Shown here: positions 1-7,021 of the stretch, in pieces
How the letters are laid out: each line of letters starts with the position of its first letter
How positions within the stretch are numbered: position 1 is the stretch's first letter
Assembly (NCBI GenBank): GCA_041665185.1
Contig: JBAYJH010000132.1
Coordinates: 1 to 12,283, forward strand
Reading direction: 5' to 3'
DNA from: JACRAR01 sp041665185
Lineage (GTDB): Bacteria > Pseudomonadota > Gammaproteobacteria > Burkholderiales > Rhodocyclaceae
DNA: 12,283 nucleotides
Notes under the pieces: generated by a model
The model's database searches: none
Seen by the model: the letters and a program-made list of their open reading frames with translations, nothing else
What the model was told of the DNA's origin: nothing
Program-made: the position numbers and the translations under genes

Positions 1-3000
1 ACAGTTACGAAGCGATCTTCTCCGAAGGGCGCGCCGAGTTTCGCCGTCGCGACTCGGTTGGTGACGGCGGCGGCGCTGGCGCCGACGACGGCACAATTGA
101 GACCTATACCGAGATCGTCGTATCGCCGGAAGACGATATCGAGTTGCGCCGGGTGCGCATCACCAATCGGTCGCGACAACGCCGGGAAATCGAGGTCACC
201 AGTTACGCCGAAGTGGTGCTGGCACCGCCGGCCGCGGACGCGCTGCATCCGGCCTTCAGCAATCTTTTCGTGCAGACCGAGATCCTGCGCGAACGGCGCG
301 CCATCCTGTGCACGCGCCGGCCCCGCTCGCGCGGCGAGCCGGCGCCATGGACGTTGCACCTGATGACGGTGCACGGCGCGGACAGCAACGAAGTGTCTTA
401 CGAAACAGACCGCCTGCGTTTCATCGGCCGTTCAAGAAACAGCGCCGCCCCGCAGGCACTGAGTAGCCCAGGGGCACTCTCCGGCAGCGACGGCTCGGTA
501 CTGGATCCGATCGTCGCCATCCGCCATGCGTTGACGCTGGCGCCGCAACAATCGGTCACCATCGATATCGTTTCCGGCATGAGCGACACCCGCGACCTGG
601 CCTTGAGCCTGATCGCCAAATACCAGGACCGCCATCTCGCCGATCGCGTCTTCGAACTGGCGTGGACCCACAGCCAGGTGGTGCTGCGCCAGCTCAATGC
701 CAGCGAGGCCGACGCACAAACTTATGCACGCCTGGCCAGCGCCGTCATCTATGCCGGCGCCGGGCTGCGTGCCGACCCGGCGGTGCTCGTCAAGAATCGC
801 CGCGGGCAGTCCGGGCTGTGGGGTTACGCCATCTCCGGCGATTTGCCTATTGTGCTGCTACAGATCGGCGACGCCGCCAATATCGATCTGGTGCGCCAGC
901 TCGTCCAGGCCCATGCCTACTGGCGCCTGAAAGGATTGGCGGTGGATCTGGTGATCTGGAACGAAGATCACGCCGGCTACCGGCAGCAGTTGCAGGAGCA
1001 GATCCTGGGCCTGATCGCCTCGGGCATCGAGGCGAGCGTGATCGACCGGCCCGGCGGCATCTTCGTGCGGCCGGCGGAGCAAATATCCGCTGAGGATCGT
1101 ATCCTGATCCAGTCGGTGGCGCGCGTCGTCATCACCGACAGCCGTGGCACCCTGGCGGAACAACTCGAGCAGCGCATCCCGGTGGAGCCGCGCGCGGCGC
1201 GCCTCGTTCCGGGTCGTCGCCGGCGTTTCGAAACCTCCGCGGACACCAGTCCAGGCGCCGCTAGTGTCTGTATGCCAGAGCGCGATCTGATCCTGTTCAA
1301 CGGGCTGGGCGGTTTCACCCGCGACGGGCGCGAGTACGTCGTTGCGCTGGCGCCCGGTCAAACGACACCGGCACCGTGGGTGAACGTGCTGGCCAATCCC
1401 TACTTCGGCACGGTCGTCTCGGAGAACGGCGGCGCCTACACCTGGAGCGAGAACGCCCACGAATTCCGTCTCACCCCATGGCACAACGACCCGGTCAGCG
1501 ATGCCAGCGGAGAAGCTATCTACCTGCGCGACGAAGAGACCGGCCAGGTCTGGTCGCCCACGCCCTTGCCGGCGCGCGCCGCGACGTCCTACGTGATCCG
1601 CCATGGCTTCGGCTACAGCGTCTTCGAGACCATCTTGGCGGGGATTTGTTCGGAGCTGTGGGTCTACGTGGCCATGGACGCCGCCGTCAAGTTCTCGGTG
1701 CTGAAAGTACGCAACCTGTCGGGACGAGCGCGCAAGCTTTCGGTTACTGGCTACGTCGAGTGGGTATTGGGAGATCTGCGCGACAAATCGGCCATGCACG
1801 TCAGCACCGAAGTCGCCCCGAAGAGCGGCGCGCTCTATGCGCGCAACCCATACAACATGGCGTTTTCCGAGCGGGTGGCTTTCTTCGACGTGGACGATCC
1901 GACGCGAGAACTGAGCGGCGATCGCCGGGAATTCATCGGGCGTAACGGCACGCTGGGCAGCCCTGCGGCCATGCAGCGCGCGCGCCTGTCCGGCAAGGTG
2001 GGCGCGGGACTCGACCCCTGCGCCGCGATCCAGGTGCGTTTCGAACTGGCCGACCGGCAGGAGCGCGAAATCGTCTTCCGCATCGGCGTCGGGCGCAACG
2101 CCGATGAGGCTGGCGGACTCGTGCAGCGTTTTCGCGGCAGCCTGGCCGCACGCAATGCACTGGAAGCCGTCTGGCAGCACTGGAACCATACGCTCGGTGC
2201 GGTACAGGTGGAGACCCCCGACCCGGCGCTCAACGTGCTGGCCAACGGCTGGCTGGTATACCAGACCCTGGCCTGTCGCGTTTGGGCACGCAGCGGTTAC
2301 TACCAATCGGGCGGCGCCTTCGGTTTCCGCGATCAGTTGCAGGACGTGATGGCTCTGGTCCACGCCCGGCCCGGCCTGGTGCGCGAACACCTCCTCGCCT
2401 GTGCCAGCCGGCAGTTCCGGGAAGGCGACGTGCAGCATTGGTGGCACCCGCCGTCGGGCCGCGGCGTGCGTACCCATTGCTCGTACGACTACCTGTGGCT
2501 GCCCCTGGCAGTGTGCCGTTATGTGACGAGCAGCGGGGACAACGGCGTACTGGATGAGACCGTGCACTTCCTCGAAGCTCGCCCGGTGAACCCGGAGGAC
2601 GACTCCTACTATGATCTGCCCAACATTTCCACAGAGTCGGCCAACGTGTACGAGCACTGCGTCAGGGCCATCCGGCACGGGCTGCATTTCGGCGCGCACG
2701 GCCTGCCGCTGATCGGTTCCGGCGACTGGAACGACGGCATGAACCTGGTGGGGATGCAGGGCCGTGGCGAGAGCGTCTGGCTCGGCTTCTTCCTGTGCGA
2801 CTTATTGCGGCAGTTCGCGGTATTGGCGCAGGCGCGCGGCGACCAGAGCTTCGCCGAACTATGCCAGGAGGAAGGCGGGCGACTGCGGCGGAACCTTGAC
2901 TTGCATGGCTGGGACGGGGAGTGGTATCGGCGCGCCTACTTCGACGATGGCACACCGCTCGGTTCGTCCAACAGCGCGGAATGCCAGATCGATTCGATCG

Positions 3001-3701
3001 CCCAGAGCTGGGCGGTACTGTCCGGAGCGGGAGAGCCCGAGCGTGCCCGCCTGGCCATGCAGGCGGTCGACGAGCGACTGGTGCGCCGCGAGCATGCCTT
3101 GGTTCAGCTCCTCGATCCACCTTTCGACAAGGTCGACCTCGATCCCGGCTATATCCGCGGCTACGTGCCCGGCGTACGCGAGAATGGCGGGCAATACACC
3201 CATGCAGCGATCTGGGCCGCCATGGCATTCGCCGCCCTGGGCGAGCGCGAGCGCACCTGGGAATTGCTGGCCATGATCAACCCGGTGAACCATGGACTCT
3301 CGGCTGAAGGCATCGCCGCCTACAAAGTGGAACCCTACGTCGTCGCAGCCGATGTCTACGCGGTCAAACCTCACATCGGTCGCGGTGGCTGGACCTGGTA
3401 CACCGGCTCGGCCGGCTGGATGTACCGGCTGGTCCTGGAGTCGCTGCTGGGCTTGCGACTCGCCGGCGACATGCTGCATATCGCTCCTTGCCTGCCGGCG
3501 CACTGGCCCGGATTCAAGATTCACTACCGTTATCGTGAAACCGTTTACCACATCGCCGTCTCACAGACGCATGCCGGCGATGACAGGAAAGAGGGCGTGC
3601 TGCGCTTGTTGGTCGATGGTGTCGAGCGGCATGACAAGGCAATTCCGTTGGTGGATGACCGGCAGCAACACGCGGTCGAGGTGACAGTCCAGTTCAATTA
3701 A
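1..3701 (+). CDS. ndvB: Cyclic beta-1,2-glucan synthase, C-terminal part (5' end outside window)
   Basis: The frame is open from base 3 and gives 1232 codons up to TAA at 3699-3701. The start lies upstream, so the N-terminal glucosyltransferase and membrane region is not visible; full-length family members are roughly 2800 aa. Visible parts, numbered from base 3: a first sugar-binding beta-sandwich (Glyco_transf_36 type, about 1-200), a helical linker with the family signature LWGYAISGDLPIVLL (near 275), a second beta-sandwich (about 430-650, with ENGGAYTWSENAHEF), then a GH94 phosphorylase-like barrel. The barrel keeps GFRDQLQDVM, the Arg and Asp that in cellobiose phosphorylase bind sugar at subsite -1 (R823, D829), the GDWNDGM catalytic motif (W909, D911) and VEPYVVAADVY (E1110). 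In the Brucella/Rhizobium enzymes this region trims chains by phosphorolysis and sets ring size, while the missing N-terminal half polymerises from UDP-glucose at the inner membrane. The product is a periplasmic osmoprotectant. Family assignment is firm; activity is inferred. Confidence 0.93.
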   Translation, partial: SYEAIFSEGRAEFRRRDSVGDGGGAGADDGTIETYTEIVVSPEDDIELRRVRITNRSRQRREIEVTSYAEVVLAPPAADALHPAFSNLFVQTEILRERRAILCTRRPRSRGEPAPWTLHLMTVHGADSNEVSYETDRLRFIGRSRNSAAPQALSSPGALSGSDGSVLDPIVAIRHALTLAPQQSVTIDIVSGMSDTRDLALSLIAKYQDRHLADRVFELAWTHSQVVLRQLNASEADAQTYARLASAVIYAGAGLRADPAVLVKNRRGQSGLWGYAISGDLPIVLLQIGDAANIDLVRQLVQAHAYWRLKGLAVDLVIWNEDHAGYRQQLQEQILGLIASGIEASVIDRPGGIFVRPAEQISAEDRILIQSVARVVITDSRGTLAEQLEQRIPVEPRAARLVPGRRRRFETSADTSPGAASVCMPERDLILFNGLGGFTRDGREYVVALAPGQTTPAPWVNVLANPYFGTVVSENGGAYTWSENAHEFRLTPWHNDPVSDASGEAIYLRDEETGQVWSPTPLPARAATSYVIRHGFGYSVFETILAGICSELWVYVAMDAAVKFSVLKVRNLSGRARKLSVTGYVEWVLGDLRDKSAMHVSTEVAPKSGALYARNPYNMAFSERVAFFDVDDPTRELSGDRREFIGRNGTLGSPAAMQRARLSGKVGAGLDPCAAIQVRFELADRQEREIVFRIGVGRNADEAGGLVQRFRGSLAARNALEAVWQHWNHTLGAVQVETPDPALNVLANGWLVYQTLACRVWARSGYYQSGGAFGFRDQLQDVMALVHARPGLVREHLLACASRQFREGDVQHWWHPPSGRGVRTHCSYDYLWLPLAVCRYVTSSGDNGVLDETVHFLEARPVNPEDDSYYDLPNISTESANVYEHCVRAIRHGLHFGAHGLPLIGSGDWNDGMNLVGMQGRGESVWLGFFLCDLLRQFAVLAQARGDQSFAELCQEEGGRLRRNLDLHGWDGEWYRRAYFDDGTPLGSSNSAECQIDSIAQSWAVLSGAGEPERARLAMQAVDERLVRREHALVQLLDPPFDKVDLDPGYIRGYVPGVRENGGQYTHAAIWAAMAFAALGERERTWELLAMINPVNHGLSAEGIAAYKVEPYVVAADVYAVKPHIGRGGWTWYTGSAGWMYRLVLESLLGLRLAGDMLHIAPCLPAHWPGFKIHYRYRETVYHIAVSQTHAGDDRKEGVLRLLVDGVERHDKAIPLVDDRQQHAVEVTVQFN

Positions 3702-4594
3702 CGCACAGCGTCCTGCCGCAAATACTCGGCATGCTTCATCTGTAGGTATTCGTCCCGATTCATCTCGTGCAACTGCCGCGGATACTGCTCGACCGCCGTA
3801 AACCAGTTCTGCAAGCGTTGCTCGCTCTGTGTCGAGGCCGCCGCACGGGCGGTTCCCAGCAAGCTATCGATGGCGAGGTAATAGCGCATGGTGTTGCGCT
3901 CCACCAGCCCGCGCACTCCGCCGACATAGTCAGGTTGGCCGTCTGTCAGCGTGCCGATCACTGAAAATCCCACCTTGTGGCTGGCGATCGTGCCGAGGTA
4001 GACCCGCATCGCCAGTCGTCCGGCAAGCCTGAATGCATAGGCGTAGGTCAGGTGCAAGAATGTCTTGCCATCGGGCAGCGCGACCGCCTCCAATTGGATA
4101 CGGTAGTCGCTGGTCCCCAGCGGCCCTTCCTTGGCGCTGAGCAGAATTCCGAAATAGTCCGCGGTTGCCGCGACGACCCTGTAGTCGAAATCGACCCGTG
4201 CCGTATCTGCCAGTTCTTCGTAGGTCTTTTTGCCGATATTGACGCTCAGGATGGTAGCCGTCGATCCGATCGCCGCATGACAGTATTTGGTGTTGATGTG
4301 CAACATCATGACGTCGCACCAGTGATCGGGACTATTCAGGCTTGCACTCACTTCCCCAAACGGGTAGGCGACCACCGCATAGATGTCCCCCCGCAAGCCG
4401 TTCGGCGCTTCGGAGGAAGCAAGCGCCAGCGGCTGCTTGAATTCATTTTGCCGCAATCGCTCCCCCATCGACGCGTATTTATCGCGCAACGCCTTTGCCG
4501 GATCCACTTGCGCCAGCGCGGTGCAAGCCACGCCCGTGGCACAAATCAACAGCAGCCTGCCCGACAGGCTCGACCAGAAGCGGTGACGCATCAT
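3698..4594 (-). CDS. Exported protein of unknown function, 298 aa
   Basis: I do not recognise the family. A start at 4594 gives MMRHRFWSSLSGRLLLI followed by a hydrophobic stretch ending in ALA|Q, a good Sec signal peptide (residues 1-29). A longer reading to 4720 would put 42 unlikely residues ahead of it. The start overlaps the stop of the upstream 61-aa gene as TGATG, which implies translational coupling; the independent RBS is weak. The mature protein of about 269 aa has no further membrane helix. It has two cysteines 12 apart (C93, C105, in HWCDVMM and NTKYCHAA) that could form a periplasmic disulfide, many beta-like stretches, and a charged helical tail (about 255-295) rich in Gln, Glu and Arg. 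The stop TAA (3700-3698) interlocks with the glucan synthase stop. A lipid- or ligand-binding periplasmic protein is possible but unproven. Confidence 0.8.
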   Translation of the reverse strand: MMRHRFWSSLSGRLLLICATGVACTALAQVDPAKALRDKYASMGERLRQNEFKQPLALASSEAPNGLRGDIYAVVAYPFGEVSASLNSPDHWCDVMMLHINTKYCHAAIGSTATILSVNIGKKTYEELADTARVDFDYRVVAATADYFGILLSAKEGPLGTSDYRIQLEAVALPDGKTFLHLTYAYAFRLAGRLAMRVYLGTIASHKVGFSVIGTLTDGQPDYVGGVRGLVERNTMRYYLAIDSLLGTARAAASTQSEQRLQNWFTAVEQYPRQLHEMNRDEYLQMKHAEYLRQDAVR

Positions 4595-4779
4595 CACTTC
4601 ACACTTCGCGTGCTGTTGCCCGGTTGGTCGGATACTTCCGACCCGGACTGATGGTCGTGGTCCAGCAAGCTTAGCTGCCGCATGAAATAGCGCCTCTGTG
4701 CAGGGACCAAGACCTCGCATTGCCGCGCCAGCGAGAACATCTCCTTCAGGTAGTCATTCTTCATCTGCTGTGTGAACAT
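4594..4779 (-). CDS. Small protein of unknown function, 61 aa, coupled to the exported protein
   Basis: The ATG at 4779 is preceded by GGAG with a 7-nt spacer, a proper ribosome binding site, and the TGA at 4596-4594 shares its A with the next gene's ATG. An internal ATG at 4764 (MKNDYLKEMF) is an alternative start. The product is hydrophilic, with an N-terminal half that looks helical (KNDYLKEMFSLARQCEVL then PAQRRYFMRQLSLLD), one cysteine, and a disordered His/Ser/Gly-rich tail. There is no signal peptide or membrane segment, so it should be cytoplasmic. No family is recognised. The RBS and the stop/start overlap are the evidence that it is real. Confidence 0.6.
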   Translation of the reverse strand: MFTQQMKNDYLKEMFSLARQCEVLVPAQRRYFMRQLSLLDHDHQSGSEVSDQPGNSTRSVK

Positions 4780-5072
4780 TCCTTGTCTCCATTAGAACAC
4801 CGGTCCTTCGCTTTTCCTCACTTCGAAGCACTTGCTCCAGCTATCCAGCCGCATTGAATGCATCACCAATATGGCATACGCCGGTATGGCAACAATGACC
4901 CTAAATGAACAAGGCGTCGGTGCGCCAATGCACATAGGCAGAGGTGTGGCAACGAACAGCTTTCGGCGCATGTGGTTGGGAACGCGTGCCATCGCGCCAA
5001 CTTTGAACATGCCCTGACAATTCTCGCGATATGTACGCGAACGCACAGAGCCGGGCCGGACTTCCGCCCACA
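4780..5072. other. Intergenic stretch without a recognisable gene
   Basis: Only short overlapping frames on both strands occur here. None has a family-like sequence or a convincing ribosome binding site. It must hold the promoter of the minus-strand pair starting at 4779, but I see no clear -35/-10 pair. One copy of the octamer AACGAACA lies at 4951-4958. Confidence 0.5.
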
Positions 5073-5192
5073 ATCAGCATAACGATCCTGCTTTATGTCC
5101 GTCATTTGCTTCCACGGCAGCATCGATGCTGATGGAACCTGAGGTTGGTTGTGCTGGTGTTGGTCGTCCTGCTGTTGATGGGCCGAATCTAA
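5073..5192 (+). pseudogene. Probable decayed DUF3309 small membrane protein gene
   Basis: In the frame ending at TAA 5190-5192 the last codons read LVVLVLVVLLLMGRI, which matches my memory of the C-terminus of DUF3309 proteins (about 50 aa, two hydrophobic helices, ending ..LLLMGRI). The same frame upstream begins ISITILL, like a DUF3309 N-terminus, but with ATC (5073-5075) where ATG would be expected. The middle contains LLP at 5106-5114, then an in-frame TGA at 5130-5132, and is shorter than the family. This fits a gene that lost its start, some internal codons and its reading frame. DUF3309 genes commonly sit beside BON and similar stress genes, as here. Alternatively the resemblance is only a hydrophobic frame arising by chance. 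Confidence 0.45.
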
Positions 5193-5276
5193 GTGTCGTT
5201 ACGCTGCTCTGAAGGAATGGCGGTGTTCGTTCAAACGCTGCCACGAGTTTTGCCGAAGTCTATTTACTAATTCAAT

Positions 5277-5280
5277 GGAG
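5277..5280 (+). promoter_or_regulatory. Ribosome binding site fixing the BON lipoprotein start at 5290
   Basis: GGAG lies 9 nt before ATG 5290. The other in-frame ATG (5275) overlaps this GGAG and has no site of its own. It would also add five residues ahead of a normal lipoprotein signal peptide. Confidence 0.75.
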
Positions 5281-5289
5281 AGTCCAATC

Positions 5290-5601
5290 ATGAAACACAT
5301 CAATATCCTTGCGGCAGTATTTTCCGCCACCCTGTTGCTCACTGCGGTCGGTTGCGCGCCTACCCCCACCCGCGAGGGAACCGGCGAATACGTCGACGAT
5401 GCCGTCATCACGACCAAGGTCAAAGCGGCCATCTTCAACGATGCGGCGCTGAAATCCGCTGAAATCAACGTCGAGACGTTCAAGGGTGTCGTCCAGCTGA
5501 GCGGTTTCGTCAAGACCGAGACCGAGAAATTGCATGCCGGCCGCATCACCCGCGGAGTCTCGGGTGTGCAGTCGGTCAAGAACGACATTCGCCTGAAATA
5601 G
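5290..5601 (+). CDS. BON-domain lipoprotein, OsmY-like, 103 aa
   Basis: Starting at 5290 the protein has a lipoprotein signal (MKHINILAAVFSATLLLTAV) with cysteine at residue 22 in AVGC-AP, so it is predicted to be lipidated and held in the envelope. Residues about 36-103 form one BON domain: two helices and strands with DAVITTKVKAAIF, EINVETFKGVVQLSGFV and a final GVQSVKNDIRLK. OsmY of E. coli has two such domains; single-domain versions are common in proteobacteria. BON proteins are thought to bind phospholipid surfaces and protect the envelope in osmotic stress. The gene follows the DUF3309 remnant and precedes another exported protein by 71 nt with a hairpin between them. The stress role is known for the family and inferred here. 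Confidence 0.9.
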   Translation: MKHINILAAVFSATLLLTAVGCAPTPTREGTGEYVDDAVITTKVKAAIFNDAALKSAEINVETFKGVVQLSGFVKTETEKLHAGRITRGVSGVQSVKNDIRLK

Positions 5602-5610
5602 TCCTAGTCA

Positions 5611-5642
5611 GCCGACGGACATCGTCCTGGGTGTCCGTCGGC
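5611..5642. other. Perfect 11-bp hairpin between the BON and crystallin genes
   Basis: GCCGACGGACA (5611-5621) and TGTCCGTCGGC (5632-5642) are perfect reverse complements around a 10-nt loop, 9 nt after the BON stop. There is no T-run on either side, so it is not a classical intrinsic terminator. It may stabilise the 3' end of the BON mRNA, act in a factor-dependent terminator, or be a protein-binding palindrome ahead of the next gene. Confidence 0.7.
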
Positions 5643-5672
5643 GACGGTCGCAGGAATGTAATGGAGACAGCA

Positions 5673-6476
5673 ATGAACTGGAAACTCAAATCCGCACTCG
5701 GCGCATCCGCCCTCGTTCTGGCCACTCAGGCGATGGCGCAGATCACTTTCTATGAAGGTGAGGGATTTCGTGGTCGAGCTTTCACCACGGAGAAGCAGGT
5801 TAACAACTTCCAAACCAACGGCTTCAACGATCGCGCCTCATCGGTGATTGTGGATGGCGGTCGCTGGGAGGTCTGCGAAGACGTCCGTTACAAGGGCCAC
5901 TGTGTCGTACTGCGCACCGGCAACTATGATTCCCTCGTCGGCATGGGCATGAATAATCGCATTTCCTCGGTGCGGCCGGCTGATAATCGCAAACGCTATA
6001 GAGAGGCGCCGGAACCCATGCCTACCGCCAGTTACGACTACCGACGCCGCCCCAACGAGCGCGTATTCGAAGCCAATGTAACCTCCGTCCGCGCGGTCAT
6101 GGGACCACCGGAACAGCGTTGCTGGGTGGAGCACCAACAGGTGGCCGACCCCGCCCGCAACAATCCGAATGTGGGTGGCGCCATTGCCGGCGCGCTCATC
6201 GGTGGTGTTCTCGGACATCAGGTCGGTGGCGGCAGGGGGCAGGACCTTGCCACTGCCGGAGGCGCGGTTGCCGGCGGCCTGATCGGATCCAAGGCGGGAC
6301 AAAGCAGCGGTGGCACCACGACCCGCGACGTGCGTCGCTGCGAGGACGTGACGGGCAGCACGCCGGCCTACTGGGACGTGACCTACGATTACCGCGGCGT
6401 CCAACACCAGGTGCAAATGAGCGCCCCCCCGGGGAGGACCATTGCAGTTAACGAGAATGGCGAACCTCGGCAATAG
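5673..6476 (+). CDS. Secreted beta/gamma-crystallin and glycine-zipper fusion protein, 267 aa
   Basis: The start is ATG 5673, with GGAG six nt upstream. It yields a clean Sec signal peptide (residues 1-22, ending AMA|Q). Residues about 23-102 are a beta/gamma-crystallin unit with two Greek-key halves: ITFYEGEGFRGRAF to FNDRASSVIV, and WEVCEDVRYKGHCVVL to MNNRISSVRP. Such bacterial domains often bind calcium. A low-complexity linker rich in Arg and Pro follows (103-130). Residues about 167-210 are a glycine zipper (GGAIAGALIGGVLG, GGAVAGGLIGSKAG) as in the 17-kDa surface antigen family, flanked by C150 and by a C-terminal domain (218-262) containing YWDVTYDYRGVQHQVQM. Glycine zippers can insert in membranes, so this is probably an outer-membrane-associated structural or stress protein. 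Similar fusions exist in betaproteobacteria; the function is not established. Confidence 0.88.
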   Translation: MNWKLKSALGASALVLATQAMAQITFYEGEGFRGRAFTTEKQVNNFQTNGFNDRASSVIVDGGRWEVCEDVRYKGHCVVLRTGNYDSLVGMGMNNRISSVRPADNRKRYREAPEPMPTASYDYRRRPNERVFEANVTSVRAVMGPPEQRCWVEHQQVADPARNNPNVGGAIAGALIGGVLGHQVGGGRGQDLATAGGAVAGGLIGSKAGQSSGGTTTRDVRRCEDVTGSTPAYWDVTYDYRGVQHQVQMSAPPGRTIAVNENGEPRQ

Positions 6477-6497
6477 ATTTCTGTTGAGGTGAAATTG

Positions 6498-6527
6498 GGG
6501 CGGCCTCTCTCGGCCGCCCTTTCATTT
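6498..6527 (+). terminator. Rho-independent terminator after the crystallin/glycine-zipper gene
   Basis: GGGCGGCC (6498-6505), loop TCTCTC, GGCCGCCC (6512-6519), then TTTCATTT. The stem is eight G-C pairs with a U-rich tail, 22 nt after the stop codon. Confidence 0.88.
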
Positions 6528-6607
6528 ATGCGCGCTGACGCACAGACATTTCCCGGCGTTGCAGTCATCATCGGCATGTGATCCGAGGATGACAACCAAG
6601 CCCAAGC

Positions 6608-7021
6608 ATGCAGACAGCCATGATCAACAGACCACTTCCGAAGAGCATGCATGCCCCACTCCTGATTGCCGGATTGGCGGCCTTGCTGTTCGGCAGTGTG
6701 GCGTTGTCCGGCGCCGCGATTCTGGATTCGTTCCGCGGCTACTTCGCACCGGTCGAGGAAATCGTGGCGCCTGTGCAACTGTCTGAAACGGCCGCACTGA
6801 CGGGCGGAGGCCAGACCTCCGCAAAGCCAAGGTGCGAGGAATGCGGCGTCATCGACTCGACCCGACGGATCGCCGCGACCGGCGCATCAGCGGTCTCTTA
6901 CGAGACCACGTTGCGGATGAGCGACGGGTCGACGCGAGTCCTGAACGACTCTAAACCGGCCTCCCTGAATCGTGGCGAACACATATTCCTGATTGGCGGC
7001 GAAAATCCGTCGGACCGATGA
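6608..7021 (+). CDS. Membrane-anchored small protein with a CxxC and a 17-kDa-antigen-like tail, 137 aa
   Basis: One N-terminal hydrophobic segment (residues about 15-38) is followed by a soluble part, probably periplasmic. The soluble part has CEEC (C76, C79), GVIDSTRRI and YETTLRMSDGSTRVL, then RGEHIFLIGG. This pattern (CxxCG, then a DGSTR strand pair, then a short hydrophobic strand) resembles the C-terminal domain of betaproteobacterial glycine-zipper/17-kDa surface antigen proteins, but the glycine zipper is replaced by a single helix. The start is uncertain: ATG 6608, 6620 and 6647 are all in frame and none has a good ribosome binding site. The stop overlaps the transporter start as ATGA, so the two are co-translated. 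The function is unknown; a metal or redox role for the cysteine pair is speculation. Confidence 0.75.
   Translation: MQTAMINRPLPKSMHAPLLIAGLAALLFGSVALSGAAILDSFRGYFAPVEEIVAPVQLSETAALTGGGQTSAKPRCEECGVIDSTRRIAATGASAVSYETTLRMSDGSTRVLNDSKPASLNRGEHIFLIGGENPSDR

Noticed and set aside
2469..2492. Apparent loss of GH94 sugar-binding residues in RTHCSYDY, compared with the usual RTRxSDD
   Set aside because: The Arg and the second Asp that correspond to the subsite -1 ligands are kept (R823, D829); only intervening positions differ, so the site is probably functional.
858..2699. A 613-codon open frame on the minus strand opposite the glucan synthase
   Set aside because: It lies wholly over the well-supported GH94-containing gene, shows no recognisable domain, and is the kind of long shadow frame that GC-rich codon use produces.
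4792..5123. Two overlapping minus-strand frames (93 and 86 codons) in the intergenic region
   Set aside because: No ribosome binding site of note and no family-like sequence. They overlap each other in different frames and part of the DUF3309-like relic.
5838..6473. A 211-codon minus-strand frame opposite the crystallin/glycine-zipper gene
   Set aside because: No recognisable domain; it is a shadow of a gene with a signal peptide, two domains and a terminator.
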